This document shows positions 1-8,835 of a stretch of 64,000 nucleotides of DNA, one piece after another (within the stretch, counting starts at the first letter, position 1; every line of letters starts with the position of its first letter). Made by a program: the position numbers and the translations under genes. Under the pieces are notes generated by a model that worked only from the letters and a program-made list of their open reading frames with translations, was not told the origin of the DNA and searched no databases. The stretch spans positions 124,001 through 188,000 of the forward strand of contig CAVTMP010000010.1 of NCBI GenBank assembly GCA_963735885.1, read 5' to 3'. Origin of the DNA: JBBSBL01 sp963735885. Its GTDB lineage: Bacteria; Actinomycetota; Thermoleophilia; Solirubrobacterales; Solirubrobacteraceae.

Positions 1-1900
1 CGACGACGCAGGGGCCGGCGAGCCGCGCGCCCTCGGCCAAGCCCTCGCCGCGGCGGACGTCGACCTCGCTCCACTCGCCGTCGAAGCACGCCGCGCGCCG
101 CGCCGGCGCCGCCGGCCCCGCGCCGGGGCCGCCCGTCGTCGGCGGCGCGAGGGCCGGGACCGTCGCCACCGCCCGCAGCGCGACGATCTCCACCGGCTCG
201 TCGGGCATCCGGTAGCCGTAGCGCTCGCTCGTGCGCCGCGTGGAAGCGCTCGGCCAGCTCGGCGGGGCCGGCGCCGCCCGCGTCGACGGTGAGCTCGAAC
301 GCCTGGCCGGCGGTAGCGCAGGTCCGCGGCGCGCGCCAGCGCCGCGCCGTCCAGTCCCCCGGCCACGCGCGCCTCCAGCGCGGCGAAGGCGGCCTCGACC
401 GTCGTCGCGTCGGCGTCGGCCGCGGTCGCCAGGAACGCCGTCGACGCGTCGCGGCGCAGGTCGGAGATCGCCAGCCCGAGCGCGCTCAGCACCCCCGCCG
501 CCCGCGGGACGAGGACGGTGGCGATGCCGACCTCCTCGGCGAGCGCGCAGGCGTGCATGCCACCCGCGCCGCCGAAGGCGACGAGCGCGAAGTCGCGCGG
601 GTCGAGGCCCCGCTCGACGGAGATCACGCGGAGCGCCCGGACCATCTCGGCGTTGGCGACGCGCACGACGCCGAGCGCCGTCTCGACGGGGTCGAGGCCG
701 AGCCGCTCGCCGACCCGCGCGAGCGCGGCCTCGGCCGCCGACCGCTCGAGCCGCACGCCGCCGCCGAGCACCGCGCCGTCGGCGAGGCGGCCGAGGACGA
801 GGTTCGCGTCGGTGACGGTCGGCTCGGTGCCGCCGCACCCGTACGCCGCCGGCCCGGGATCGGCGCCGGCCGAGCGCGGCCCGACCCGCAGCGCGCCGCC
901 CGCGTCGGCCCACGCCACGGACCCGCCTCCGGCGCTCACGGTGTGGACGTCGACCATCGGCAGCCGGATCGGGACGCCGGCCACCACCGACCCGGTCGTC
1001 GTCGCGGCGCGCCCCGCGCGGATCGGCGCGACGTCCGTGCTCGTCCCGCCCATGTCGAGGCTCAGCACGTCGCGCCGGCCGCTCGCCGCGGCGACGTGCG
1101 CGGCGCCGACCACGCCGCCCGCCGGGCCGGAGAGCACGCTGCCGACGGCCCGGCGCCGCCGCGTCGTCGAGGTCGGTGACGCCGCCCGAGGAACGCATCA
1201 CGAGCGGACGGGGCAGCCCGGCGTCGGCGGCCCGGCCGGCGAGGCGCCGCAGGTAGGAGGAGATTCGCGGCGCCAGGTACGCGTCCGCCGCCGTCGTCGC
1301 GGCCCGCTCGTACTCGCGGAACTCGGGCAGGACCTCGCTGGAGAGCGACACGTGCGCGTCGGGCAGGGCGGCGCGGAGGGCCGCGCCGACCCGCGCCTCG
1401 TGCTCCGGGAAGCGGAAGGCGAAGAGCAGGCAGACCGCGACCGCCTCGACCTCCGCCGCGCGCACCGCCTCGACGACCGCGGAGAGCGACGCCTCGTCGA
1501 GCGGGACGAGGACCCCGTCGGGACCGCAGCGCTCCCGCACGGTGAACCGCCGCTCGCGCGGCACGAGCGCCGCCGGCCGGTCGGCGGTGAGGTCGTAGAG
1601 CGACGGGCGATCCTGCCGCCCGATCTCGAGCAGGTCCCGAAAGCCCTCGGTGGTGACGAGCGCGGTGCGCGCGCCCCGGCGCTCGAGGAGCGCGTTGGTG
1701 GCGACGGTCATCCCGTGCGCGAACGCGGCGACCTGCCGGGGATCGATCCCGCCGGCCGCGACCGCGGCGAGCACGCCGGCCGACTGGTCGGCCGGCGTCG
1801 AGGGCACCTTCGCCGTCCGCACGCCCTCCGGCGACACCGCGACGAGGTCGGTGAACGTGCCGCCGACGTCGACGCCGAGGCGCATCCCGCCGGCGCTCAT
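1..1900 (-). CDS. Hydantoinase/oxoprolinase A-type subunit (HyuA family), 3' end outside window, split by apparent frameshifts
   Basis: ATP-dependent hydrolase of the hydantoinase A/5-oxoprolinase family, which opens cyclic amides such as hydantoins or 5-oxoproline and usually works with a HyuB partner. The N-terminus has the acetate-kinase-like phosphate loop (GVDVGGTFTDLV), then a TNALLERRGA segment. After a frame change near 1155 the family signature LSGPAGGV and the DMGGTSTD motif follow. Further frame changes near 308 and 225 are needed to continue the alignment (DLRYRR, then QAFELTVDAGG, then YGYRMPDEPVE), so the gene is intact in content but broken in frame. Its ATG overlaps the stop of the VOC gene (ATGA), indicating translational coupling. 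The exact substrate cannot be told; a HyuB gene may lie beyond position 1. Confidence 0.85.
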   Translation of the reverse strand, partial: MSAGGMRLGVDVGGTFTDLVAVSPEGVRTAKVPSTPADQSAGVLAAVAAGGIDPRQVAAFAHGMTVATNALLERRGARTALVTTEGFRDLLEIGRQDRPSLYDLTADRPAALVPRERRFTVRERCGPDGVLVPLDEASLSAVVEAVRAAEVEAVAVCLLFAFRFPEHEARVGAALRAALPDAHVSLSSEVLPEFREYERAATTAADAYLAPRISSYLRRLAGRAADAGLPRPLVMRSSGGVTDLDDAAAPGRRQRALRPGGRRGRRRARRRGERPARRAEPRHGRDEHGRRADPRGARRDDDRVGGGRRPDPAADGRRPHRERRRRVRGVGRRGRRAAGRAALGRRRSRAGGVRVRRHRADRHRREPRPRPPRRRRGARRRRAARAVGGRGRARAGRRAARPRPRRDGARRRARRQRRDGPGAPRDLRRAGPRPARLRARRLRRRGWHARLRARRGGRHRHRPRPAGGGGAERARAGDLRPAPRRVDGVPGDRGRRRRDDGRGRLRRAGGARGRGTGRRGAGARRGPALPPARRSSSPSTRAAPAPPSWPSASTRRTSERYGYRMPDEPVEIVALRAVATVPALAPPTTGGPGAGPAAPARRAACFDGEWSEVDVRRGEGLAEGARLAGPCVV

Positions 1901-2544
1901 CCGCCGCGCGCCGGCTCCGGCGTCATGAGGGCGACCGGGAGCCCGAGCCCGGCGTCGCGCTGCACGGTCGCGATCCGCCGGCCGGGCTGCACGGCGTCGC
2001 GCGGCGGCCCGAGCCGCGGCCCGAGCAGGAAGGCCGCGCGCTCGAGGTCGGCGACGACGAAGGTGAGGCCCCAGAAGCTCGCCGGGCCGGCCGGGACGTC
2101 GGGCGCCTGGACGGCCTCGAGGATCGCGGGGCCGAGGCGGACGAAGCCCTGGCGCAGCGGGCGGGACTCGCCGCCCGCCTCGCGGATCCGGCGGAACGGG
2201 GCGCCGGCCGCCGCCAGCGCCGCGCCCGTCCGCTCGAGGTCCGGCGTGAGGACGACGACGTGGTCCACCCCGACGCAGGTGTTGGGATGCTCGGCGCCGA
2301 GCGTCCCGGCCCCCTCCGAGGCCCGCGTGGCGAGCCCGTCGAGGTCGGTGGCCGCGAGGTCGCGCAGCACCCATCCCACGATGCCCCCGCCGGCCGTCCC
2401 CGGGATGATCCGCACGCGCACCCGGCCGGCGCGCATCACGTCCCGCTCCACCGCGAACCCCGCCGCGCCCCAGCGGACCACGTCGCCGGCGACGACGATC
2501 TCCTCGAGGCTCGGGCGCCGCTCCGCCGGCTCCGAGGCGTCCAT
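1897..2544 (-). CDS. VOC-superfamily (glyoxalase-like) protein
   Basis: A 215-residue protein with two glyoxalase-like halves: one begins around CVGVDHVVVLTPDLERT and the other around FWGLTFVVADLERA, the paired beta-alpha-beta-beta-beta pattern of the vicinal oxygen chelate superfamily. Members bind a divalent metal and act as lyases, isomerases or dioxygenases. The reaction here cannot be read from sequence, and I did not identify a full set of metal ligands. The gene lies 13 bp after the TrpB2-like gene and overlaps the HyuA start by ATGA, so all three are probably co-transcribed and a role on a shared amino-acid-derived substrate is plausible. No signal peptide. Confidence 0.75.
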   Translation of the reverse strand: MDASEPAERRPSLEEIVVAGDVVRWGAAGFAVERDVMRAGRVRVRIIPGTAGGGIVGWVLRDLAATDLDGLATRASEGAGTLGAEHPNTCVGVDHVVVLTPDLERTGAALAAAGAPFRRIREAGGESRPLRQGFVRLGPAILEAVQAPDVPAGPASFWGLTFVVADLERAAFLLGPRLGPPRDAVQPGRRIATVQRDAGLGLPVALMTPEPARGG

Positions 2545-2557
2545 CGTCCGCGGTCCG

Positions 2558-3922
2558 CTACGCGATGGCCGGGGCGTCGGGGAGCCGCTGCAGCGCGGCC
2601 TCCATCTCGGCCTCGGAGAACTCCGGGTCCTCGAGCCGCCCGGCGAGGTAGGCGTCGTAGGCGGAGAGGTCGAAGTGGCCGTGGCCGCAGAGCCCGAAGA
2701 GGATGACCCGGGCCTCGCCGGCCGCCTTCGCCGCCTCGGCCTCCTCCATCACCGCCCGGATCGCGTGCGCCGGCTCGGGCGCCGGGATGATGCCCTCGGT
2801 CCGCGCGAAGCGGACCGCGGCCTCGAAGGTGTCGTTCTGCTTGTAGGCGCGCGCCTCGACGAGGCCGGCCTTCACGAGCCCGCAGACCATCGGCGCGTCC
2901 CCGTGGTAGCGCAGACCCCCGGCATGGACCGGCGGGGGGACGAAGTCGTGGCCGAGCGTGTACATCGGCATCAGCGGCGTGAGGCCCACCGTGTCGCCGA
3001 AGTCGTAGCGGTAGGCGCCGCGGGTCAGCGTCGGGCACGCGGCCGGCTCGGCGGCGACGAACCGGGTCCGGGCCTCGCCGCCGATCACCCGCCGCACGAA
3101 CGGGAAGGCGAGCCCGGCGAAGTTCGACCCGCCGCCGACGCAGGCCACCACGACGTCGGGCTCGTCGCCCGCCATCGCCATCTGCGCCATCGCCTCCTGG
3201 CCGATCACCGTCTGGTGGAGCAGCACGTGGTTCAGCACCGACCCGAGCGCGTAGTTCGCGTCCGGGTCCTGCGCCGCGACCTCGACGGCCTCGGAGATCG
3301 CGATCCCCAGCGAGCCGGTGGGATGGGAGGCCTGGGAGCGTCCGGCCTCGGTCACGTCGCTCGGGGAGCGGTGGACCGAGGCGCCCCACGTCTCCATCAT
3401 CGAGCGCCGGTAGGGCTTCTGGTCGTAGCTCGAACCGACCATCCACACCTCGCACTCGAGGTCGTAGAGCGAGCACGCGAAGGCCAGCGAGGAGCCCCAC
3501 TGCCCCGCCCCGGTCTCGGTCGTGAGCTTGCGGATGCCGGCCCGGGCGTTCTCGTAGGCCTGGGGGACGGCGGTGTTCGGCTTGTGCGAGCCGGCCGGCG
3601 AGCCGCCCTCGTACTTGTAGTAGATGCGCGCGGGCGTATCGAGCGCCCGCTCGAGGCGGCGCGCCCGGTGGAGCGGCGTCGGGCGCCAGAGCTTGTAGGC
3701 CTCGCGAACCTCCTCGGGGATCTCGATCTCCCGCTCGCCGGAGACCTCCTGGGCGATCAGGCCCATCGGGAAGATCGGCGTGAGGTCGTCGGGACCGGCC
3801 GGCTGCCCGGTGCCGGGATTGAGCGGCGGGAGCGGCTCGCCGGGCAGGTCGGGGAGCAGGTTCACCCAGTGGGTCGGGATGTCCCGCTCGGTGAGGAGGT
3901 ACTTCGTGGACTCGTCGCTCAT
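2558..3922 (-). CDS. trpB2: TrpB2-type tryptophan synthase beta-like PLP enzyme
   Basis: PLP-dependent enzyme of the TrpB2 branch (454 aa, the usual length of this longer form), which condenses indole or a related nucleophile with serine or phosphoserine. The Schiff-base lysine is K114 in GSHKPNTA, preceded by the RPTPLHRA substrate loop (about 80-87). A phosphate-binding VGGGSNFAG loop lies near residue 260. No trpA, trpC or other tryptophan genes are nearby; instead it leads an operon with a VOC protein and a hydantoinase. That context argues for a stand-alone role rather than classical tryptophan synthesis. The start is supported by a purine-rich AGGGAG just upstream, and a TAGCAT box lies 31 bp before the ATG. 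The frame is intact. Confidence 0.9.
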   Translation of the reverse strand: MSDESTKYLLTERDIPTHWVNLLPDLPGEPLPPLNPGTGQPAGPDDLTPIFPMGLIAQEVSGEREIEIPEEVREAYKLWRPTPLHRARRLERALDTPARIYYKYEGGSPAGSHKPNTAVPQAYENARAGIRKLTTETGAGQWGSSLAFACSLYDLECEVWMVGSSYDQKPYRRSMMETWGASVHRSPSDVTEAGRSQASHPTGSLGIAISEAVEVAAQDPDANYALGSVLNHVLLHQTVIGQEAMAQMAMAGDEPDVVVACVGGGSNFAGLAFPFVRRVIGGEARTRFVAAEPAACPTLTRGAYRYDFGDTVGLTPLMPMYTLGHDFVPPPVHAGGLRYHGDAPMVCGLVKAGLVEARAYKQNDTFEAAVRFARTEGIIPAPEPAHAIRAVMEEAEAAKAAGEARVILFGLCGHGHFDLSAYDAYLAGRLEDPEFSEAEMEAALQRLPDAPAIA

Positions 3923-3953
3923 CTCGCTCCCTGATCTCGTGGCCGGCCGGGCG

Positions 3954-3959
3954 ATGCTA
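3954..3959 (-). promoter_or_regulatory. Putative -10 box for the trpB2 operon
   Basis: TAGCAT read on the minus strand, 31 bp before the trpB2 ATG. This is a leadered arrangement, unlike most promoters here. It lies in the 125-bp divergent gap with the glycosidase-like gene at 4048. No clear -35 was recognised. Confidence 0.35.
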
Positions 3960-4047
3960 CTGCGCCGCGGCGCGGGCCTGCGACCGGCGCTCGCGCCGGG
4001 GCGCCGGAGGTAGGATCGGCGTGGCGGCGCCGCCGCCCTTCCCTGCG

Positions 4048-5202
4048 ATGCGCCGCCTGATCGCGATCCTGCTGCTCGGCGCGGCCGCCCTGGCCGTCGC
4101 CACCCCGGCCCCCGCCGCGCCTCGGCACGTGCCGCCGGGGTTCGTGGGGATGAACATCGGCCGCGATGCGGGGGACCTGCCGACGTGGAGCGACGGCGAG
4201 CTCGGGCTGATGGCGCGCTCGGGCGTCGAGACGCTGCGCGCGGTCGTCTCCTGGTCGGCGGCGGAGCCGCGCCGCGGGGAGGTGGACCTGACCCGGGTCG
4301 ACGCGCTCGTGCTCGCGGCGGCGCGCCACGGCATCGCGCTGCTGCCCACCGTCCTCAGCGCACCGGCCTGGGCGGCGGCTGCCCGGCCGCGGCGGCACGC
4401 GCGAGCGGAGCGTGAACGGCGTCGTCGTGCGCCAGAACGATCTCCAGGTCCCACGCGACCCTCAGGACTACGCGCGCTTCCTCGCGCGGCTGGCCGCCCG
4501 GTACGGCTCGCGCGGCACGCTGTGGCGCGCCCATCCGGAGGTGCCGCGGCGGCCGATCCGCGATTGGCAGGTGTGGAACGAGCCCGATCTGCAGCAGTAC
4601 TGGACCCCCGGCTTCGCGCCGAGCTACGTGCGCCTGCTCCGCGCGGCCCGGCCGGCGCTGCGAGCGGCCGACCCGCGCGCCCGCGTGGTGCTCGCGGGCC
4701 TGGCGACGAACATCATCGGCGGGATCGTGCGGACGACGTGGCGCTCGCTGCTGGAGGTCTACGACGCCGGCGGTCGGGGCTCGTTCGACGCGGTCTCGGT
4801 CCATCCCTACGCCGACTCGGTGGAGAACCTCGTGCTCGATCCTCCGCATGACGCGCGAGGTCATGCGCCGGGCCGGCGACGCGCGGGTGCCGCTCGCGGT
4901 GACCGAGTTCGGGTGGACCTTCGGCCGGCGACGCGCGCGGAGCGCCGCCAGGCGGCGCTGCTCACGGCCGCCTACCGGCGCCTGGCCGCCCTGCGCCGGT
5001 CACTGCGCATCGCCTCGGCCGACTGGTACATGTGGTCCTCGCCGGACATCGGGGCCCAATCCCTTCCAGTACGCGGGCCTGCGCCGCCAGACGGCCGCCG
5101 GAACCACGTCGAAGCCGGCGCTGCGCGGCGCTGCGCCGCGTCGCCCTCGATCTCGAGGGGTGCCGGCGAAAGGTCCGCGCCGACCGGTGCGCCCCGCGAT
5201 GA
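4048..5202 (+). CDS. Secreted clan-A glycoside hydrolase-like protein A, split by apparent frameshifts
   Basis: Secreted (beta/alpha)8-barrel glycosidase-like protein (GH5/GH39-like fold, exact family unclear). ATG 4048 gives a clean signal peptide (MRRLIAILLLGAAALAV); an in-frame GTG at 4021 is possible. The acid/base motif is WQVWNEPDL (about 4564-4590), and the candidate nucleophile is the Glu of AVTEFGWTFG (codon 4905-4907). The second catalytic strand region SVHPYADSV is also present. Reading through needs frame changes near 4375, 4838, 4935, 5050 (GGGG for expected GGG) and 5140; each rejoins a sensible protein sequence. Its stop overlaps the ATG of the next, related gene (ATGA, 5199-5202), so the pair is probably translationally coupled. 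Could be a decayed gene, but indel errors fit better. Confidence 0.6.
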
Positions 5203-6362
5203 GGCCCGGCGCTCGCGCCTGGGGCCGCTGCTCGCCGCCGCGCTCGCGCTCGGCCCGACCCCGGAGGCCGTCGCCGCCGCGCTCGCCGTCCCTGGTTCTT
5301 CGGGACGGAGGTCGACGCCCGGACCCTGGCCAACCCCCGGTCGTCGCCGTCGGCGGAGCTACGCCCTGATGCGCGCGAGCGGCGTCGGAACCGTTCGGAT
5401 CCGGGTGAGCTGGCGCCTGCAGCAGCCCGGGCCGCCCGGCGGCCCGCTGCCGCGGGGTGGGAGCGCGTGGGATCGGTGCCCACCAGCTTCACCGCGACGG
5501 ACTACGCGATGCTCGCCGCCGGCCGGTTCGGCTGCGCGTCATCGCGGTGGTGAACGACGCGCCGGCGTGGGCGCGCCGCGGTCGCGAGGAGCGCGCGCCA
5601 CCCCGCGCCGCGGGACGGTTCGCCGCGTTCGTCGCCGCGCTGGCTCGTCGCTACCGCCCCGCCTCCGCGTTCTGGACGCGCCTCGGCGTGCCGGCCGCGC
5701 CCGGGCCCGGGTCGACGGCTGGGAGGTGTGGACCGAGCCGAACCTGCTGCGCGGCTGGGTGGTCCACCCGCTGCTGCCCTACGACGGGCGCACCGTGGAG
5801 GGGGCGTACGCGCGCCTGCTCGCGGCCACCCACGGCGCGGTGCGGGCCGCCGACCCCCGCGCGCGGGTCCTGGTCGGCGCGCTGGCCGCCCGGAGCTGGG
5901 CGGCGCTCGACCGCCTCTACCGGCTCGGCGGGCGCGGGACCTTCGACGGCGGTGGCGCTGGAGGTCTACCGCGACACGGTGGGCGAGGTGCTCGCCGACA
6001 TCGCGCGCGTGCGCCGGACGATGCGGCGCCACGGTGACGGCCGCGTCGCCGATCGTCGTCTCGCAGATGGGCTGGAGCTCGGCGGCCGGACTCACGCTCG
6101 CGGGAGACGAGCTCGTGCTCGACCGCGACGAGCGCGGCCAGGCGCGACAGGCGGCGGCGGCGCTCCCCGCGCTGGCGGCGGCGCGGCGGCGTCTGGGCGT
6201 CGAGCGGGTGGTGTGGGCCTCGTGGATGACGGCGCCGACCGCAGCCTGGAGGACGGCTTCGACTACGTCGGCCTGCGCCGGCTCGACGACTTCGGAGTCG
6301 TCTCCAAGCCCGCCCTGGGCGCGTTCGCGCGGGCGGCGCTGCGGCTGACCCGTCGCCGCTGA
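5199..6362 (+). CDS. Secreted clan-A glycosidase-like protein B, probable pseudoenzyme, split by apparent frameshifts
   Basis: Paralogue of the preceding gene: signal peptide (LLAAALALGPTPEAVAAALA), MRASGVGTVRIRVSW matching MARSGVETLRAVVSW of gene A, VDGWEVWTEPNLLRGW matching WQVWNEPDL, and a SYMW/WASWM-type end. The two catalytic spots differ. The acid/base motif NEP has become TEP, and the nucleophile region reads IVVSQMGW, with Gln (codon 6064-6066) where gene A has Glu. It may therefore bind sugars without cleaving them, or modulate its partner. At least eight frame changes are needed between 5215 and 6240, more than in any other gene here, so true decay cannot be excluded. The last part (GLRRLDDFGVVSKPALG) is readable to the TGA at 6360-6362. 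Confidence 0.5.
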
Positions 6363-6367
6363 CCGGG

Positions 6368-7676
6368 TCACGCGCGCGGCGCGGGCCGCAGCGCGCGGTC
6401 GAGGAGCTCGATCGGATGGAGGATCGGCAGCGGGCGCCCGAGCGCCTCGAGGTGGGCGGCGATCTGCACCGCACAGCCCGGATTGGCCGCCGCGATCGCC
6501 TCGGCGCCGGCGGCGAGGAGGTTGCGCGCCTTGCGCCGCCCGAGGTCGCGAGCGGCGTCGGGCTCCAGCAGGTTGTGGACCCCCGCCGACCCGCAGCAGA
6601 CCTCCCACTCCGCGGGCTCCACGACCTCCAGGCCGGGGATCGCCGCGAGCAGCGCCCGCGGCTCGGCGCGGATGCCCTGGGCGTGGGCGAGGTGGCACGC
6701 GTCGTGGTAGGCGACCCGCAGCCGCACCGGGCCGCGCGCCGCGACGGGCCCCGCCGCGGCGAGGAACTCGTGGACGTCGCGCACGCGGGCGGAGAAGTCG
6801 GCCGCACGCTCCGCCCACGCGGGCTCGTCGGCCAGCAGGTGCGCGTACTCCTTCATGCCGGAGCCGCATCCGGCGGCGTTCGTGATGACGGTCTCGCAGT
6901 CCGCGAAGGCGTCGATCGTCGCCTTCGCCAGCGCCCGCGCCGCCGGCTCCTCGCCGCTGTGGAGCTGCAGCGAGCCGCAGCAGCGCGGCGCGCGCGGGGC
7001 GACCACGTCGAATCCCTCCGCGGCGAGCACCCGCACGGTCGCGGCGTTGACCTCGCCGAAGAACGCCCGCTGGACGCAGCCCTGGAGGAAGCCCACGCGT
7101 CCGCGGGCGGGCCCCGCGCGCGGACGTGCCCGCCGGCAGGAGATGGAGGGCGGCGCGGGCCGGTACTGCGGGCGTGAGGGCGAGCAGCGCGCGGAGGCGC
7201 GGCGCGCGGCCGAGCAGCCCGCCACGGCGCGCGGTCGCCGCGCGCGCCAGGCCGAGCCGGTGGCCGAGCGCGGCGAGCGGGACGAGCGGGCGCAGGCGGC
7301 CGGGGTGCGGGAAGGTCGAGAACAGCCCGCGCCGGAAGGCGCGGTCCAGCGGGCCCCGGCGGTGGCCGCGCTCCACCTGCGCGCGGGTCTCCTGCAGGAG
7401 GAGGTCGTAGCGGACGCCGGAGGGGCACGCGCTCACGCACGCCATGCAGCCGAGGCAGCGGTCGAAGTGGGTGACCATCTCGGCCGAGAGCTCCGCCTGC
7501 TCGTGGCCGAGGTCCATGAGCGCGATGCGGCCGCGCGGCGAGTCCGGCTCCTCCCCCCACAGGACGTACGTCGGGCAGGTCGGGAGGCAGAACCCGCAGT
7601 GGACGCAGTCCTCGATGAGCGCCGGGTCGGGCGGCCGGTGGCGATCCCAGGCGGTCCCGGGCGGCGCGGCGGCCAT
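6368..7676 (-). CDS. glcF: Glycolate oxidase iron-sulfur subunit GlcF (one apparent frameshift)
   Basis: Electron-transfer subunit of the membrane-associated glycolate oxidase, passing electrons from the GlcD/GlcE flavins to the quinone pool. Two 4Fe-4S motifs are near the N-terminus: CVHCGFCLPTCP and CLGCMACVSACP. The C-terminal half carries two cysteine-rich CCG domains (RCCGSLQLHSG and EVCCGSAGVHN), as expected for the family. ATG 7676 overlaps the glcE stop (TGATG). A frame change near 7110, in a GC-rich stretch before VGFLQGCVQRAFF, splits the gene; both halves align well with the family, so a sequencing indel is likely. It is the last gene of glcD-glcE-glcF. Confidence 0.9.
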
Positions 7677-8835
7677 CAGATCCCGCCCGCGAACACGCCG
7701 GGGTTGCAGGCGCGCGCGGGGTCGAAGCGAGCCTTCACGCGGCGCATGAGCTCGAGCGCCGGCCCGTCGGCCACCCCCCAGACGTCGACGGCCGCCCGGA
7801 CCGCCCGCGGGGCGTCCTGCACGACGACGCGCAGCGGCGCGAGCCGGGCGCGCAGCTCGGCCGGCGCGGCGACCATCGTGTCCGCGCCGGCGGCGGGGAA
7901 CCGGATCCAGGTGAGGCCCACGGCGGCACGCCCGACGGCGTCGCTCGCGCCGGCCGCCTCGGCGGCCGCGAGCACGTCCGCGAGCCGGGCCGGCTCCCCC
8001 GACACCCGCGCCGTCATGCCGCCGGCCGCGGCCCGCTGGCCGGCGCGCTGCGCGGCCCACAGCGGCTCGTCGTCGGCGACCGGCGGGCCGACCTCCAGCC
8101 CGGCGTCGCGAAGCAGCCGGGCGGCCCGGGCGGCGAGCCGCTCGGCGGCCGCGCCCCCGGCCCGGGCGAGCACCGCCCCGTCCGCCGGGCTCCAGCGGAC
8201 GTCGAGCGCCTCGAGCTCCAGCGGCGCCGCCCCGAGCCGGGCGGCGCCACGGGCGAGCACCGCCGGGTCGGCGCTCCGCGCCACGACCGTCGCCGTGCCG
8301 CACCGGGCGGGGATGGAGCCGCACCACGACCTCGACGAGCGTGCCGAGCGTGCCGAGCGACCCGGCGTACAGCTTCGCCAGGTCGTAGCCGGCGACGTTC
8401 TTGATCACCCGGCTGCCCGTCGTGGCCAGGGTCCCGTCGGGCAGCGCGACCGTGGCGCCGAGGACGAGGTCGCGCGCCGCGCCGTGGCGATGGCGCCACG
8501 GGCCCGAGTCCCCGCTCGCGACCACGCCCTCCGATCGTCGCCGCCGCCTCGCCGTCGGGCGGGTCGAGCGGCAGCGCCTGCCCGTGCGCCGCGAACGCCG
8601 CCTGCGCGCGGGCGAGCGGCAGGCCGGCGCCGAGCACGGCGGTGAGGTCCCCGGGGTCGTAGGCGACGATCGCGTCCAGCGCGGCGGTGGAGAGCTCGAC
8701 GTCGGGCTCCGGCGCGACCGCGCCCCAGCCGCGCTTGGTGCCGCCGCCCACGGGACGCACGCGGCGCCCGTCGCGCGCCGCCGCGGCGAGGACGGACGCG
8801 GCCTCGGCCCCGTCCGCCGGCCGCTCGACGCGCAT
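7676..8835 (-). CDS. glcE: Glycolate oxidase FAD-binding subunit GlcE (apparent frameshifts)
   Basis: Second FAD-binding subunit of glycolate oxidase. The N-terminal FAD_binding_4 domain reads RVRPVGGGTKRGWG, then LDPPDGEAAATIGG. The frame changes near 8525 and continues with LVLGATVALPDGTLATTGSRV and VKNVAGYDLAKLY, changes again near 8300, and ends with the typical MRRVKARFDPARACNPGVF. The start overlaps the glcD stop and the stop overlaps the glcF start (both TGATG), a tight coupling that argues the breaks are sequence errors. About 385 residues when joined, normal for GlcE. Confidence 0.88.

Noticed and set aside
518..3934. Long plus-strand open frame (about 1138 codons) opposite hyuA, VOC and trpB2
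   Set aside because: Arg/Ala/Pro-rich low-complexity reading without domains; a shadow of the minus-strand genes in GC-rich DNA.
4021..4047. GTG 4021 as start of the first clan-A gene
   Set aside because: It adds a Pro-rich stretch before a clean signal peptide; ATG 4048 fits better, though not decisively.
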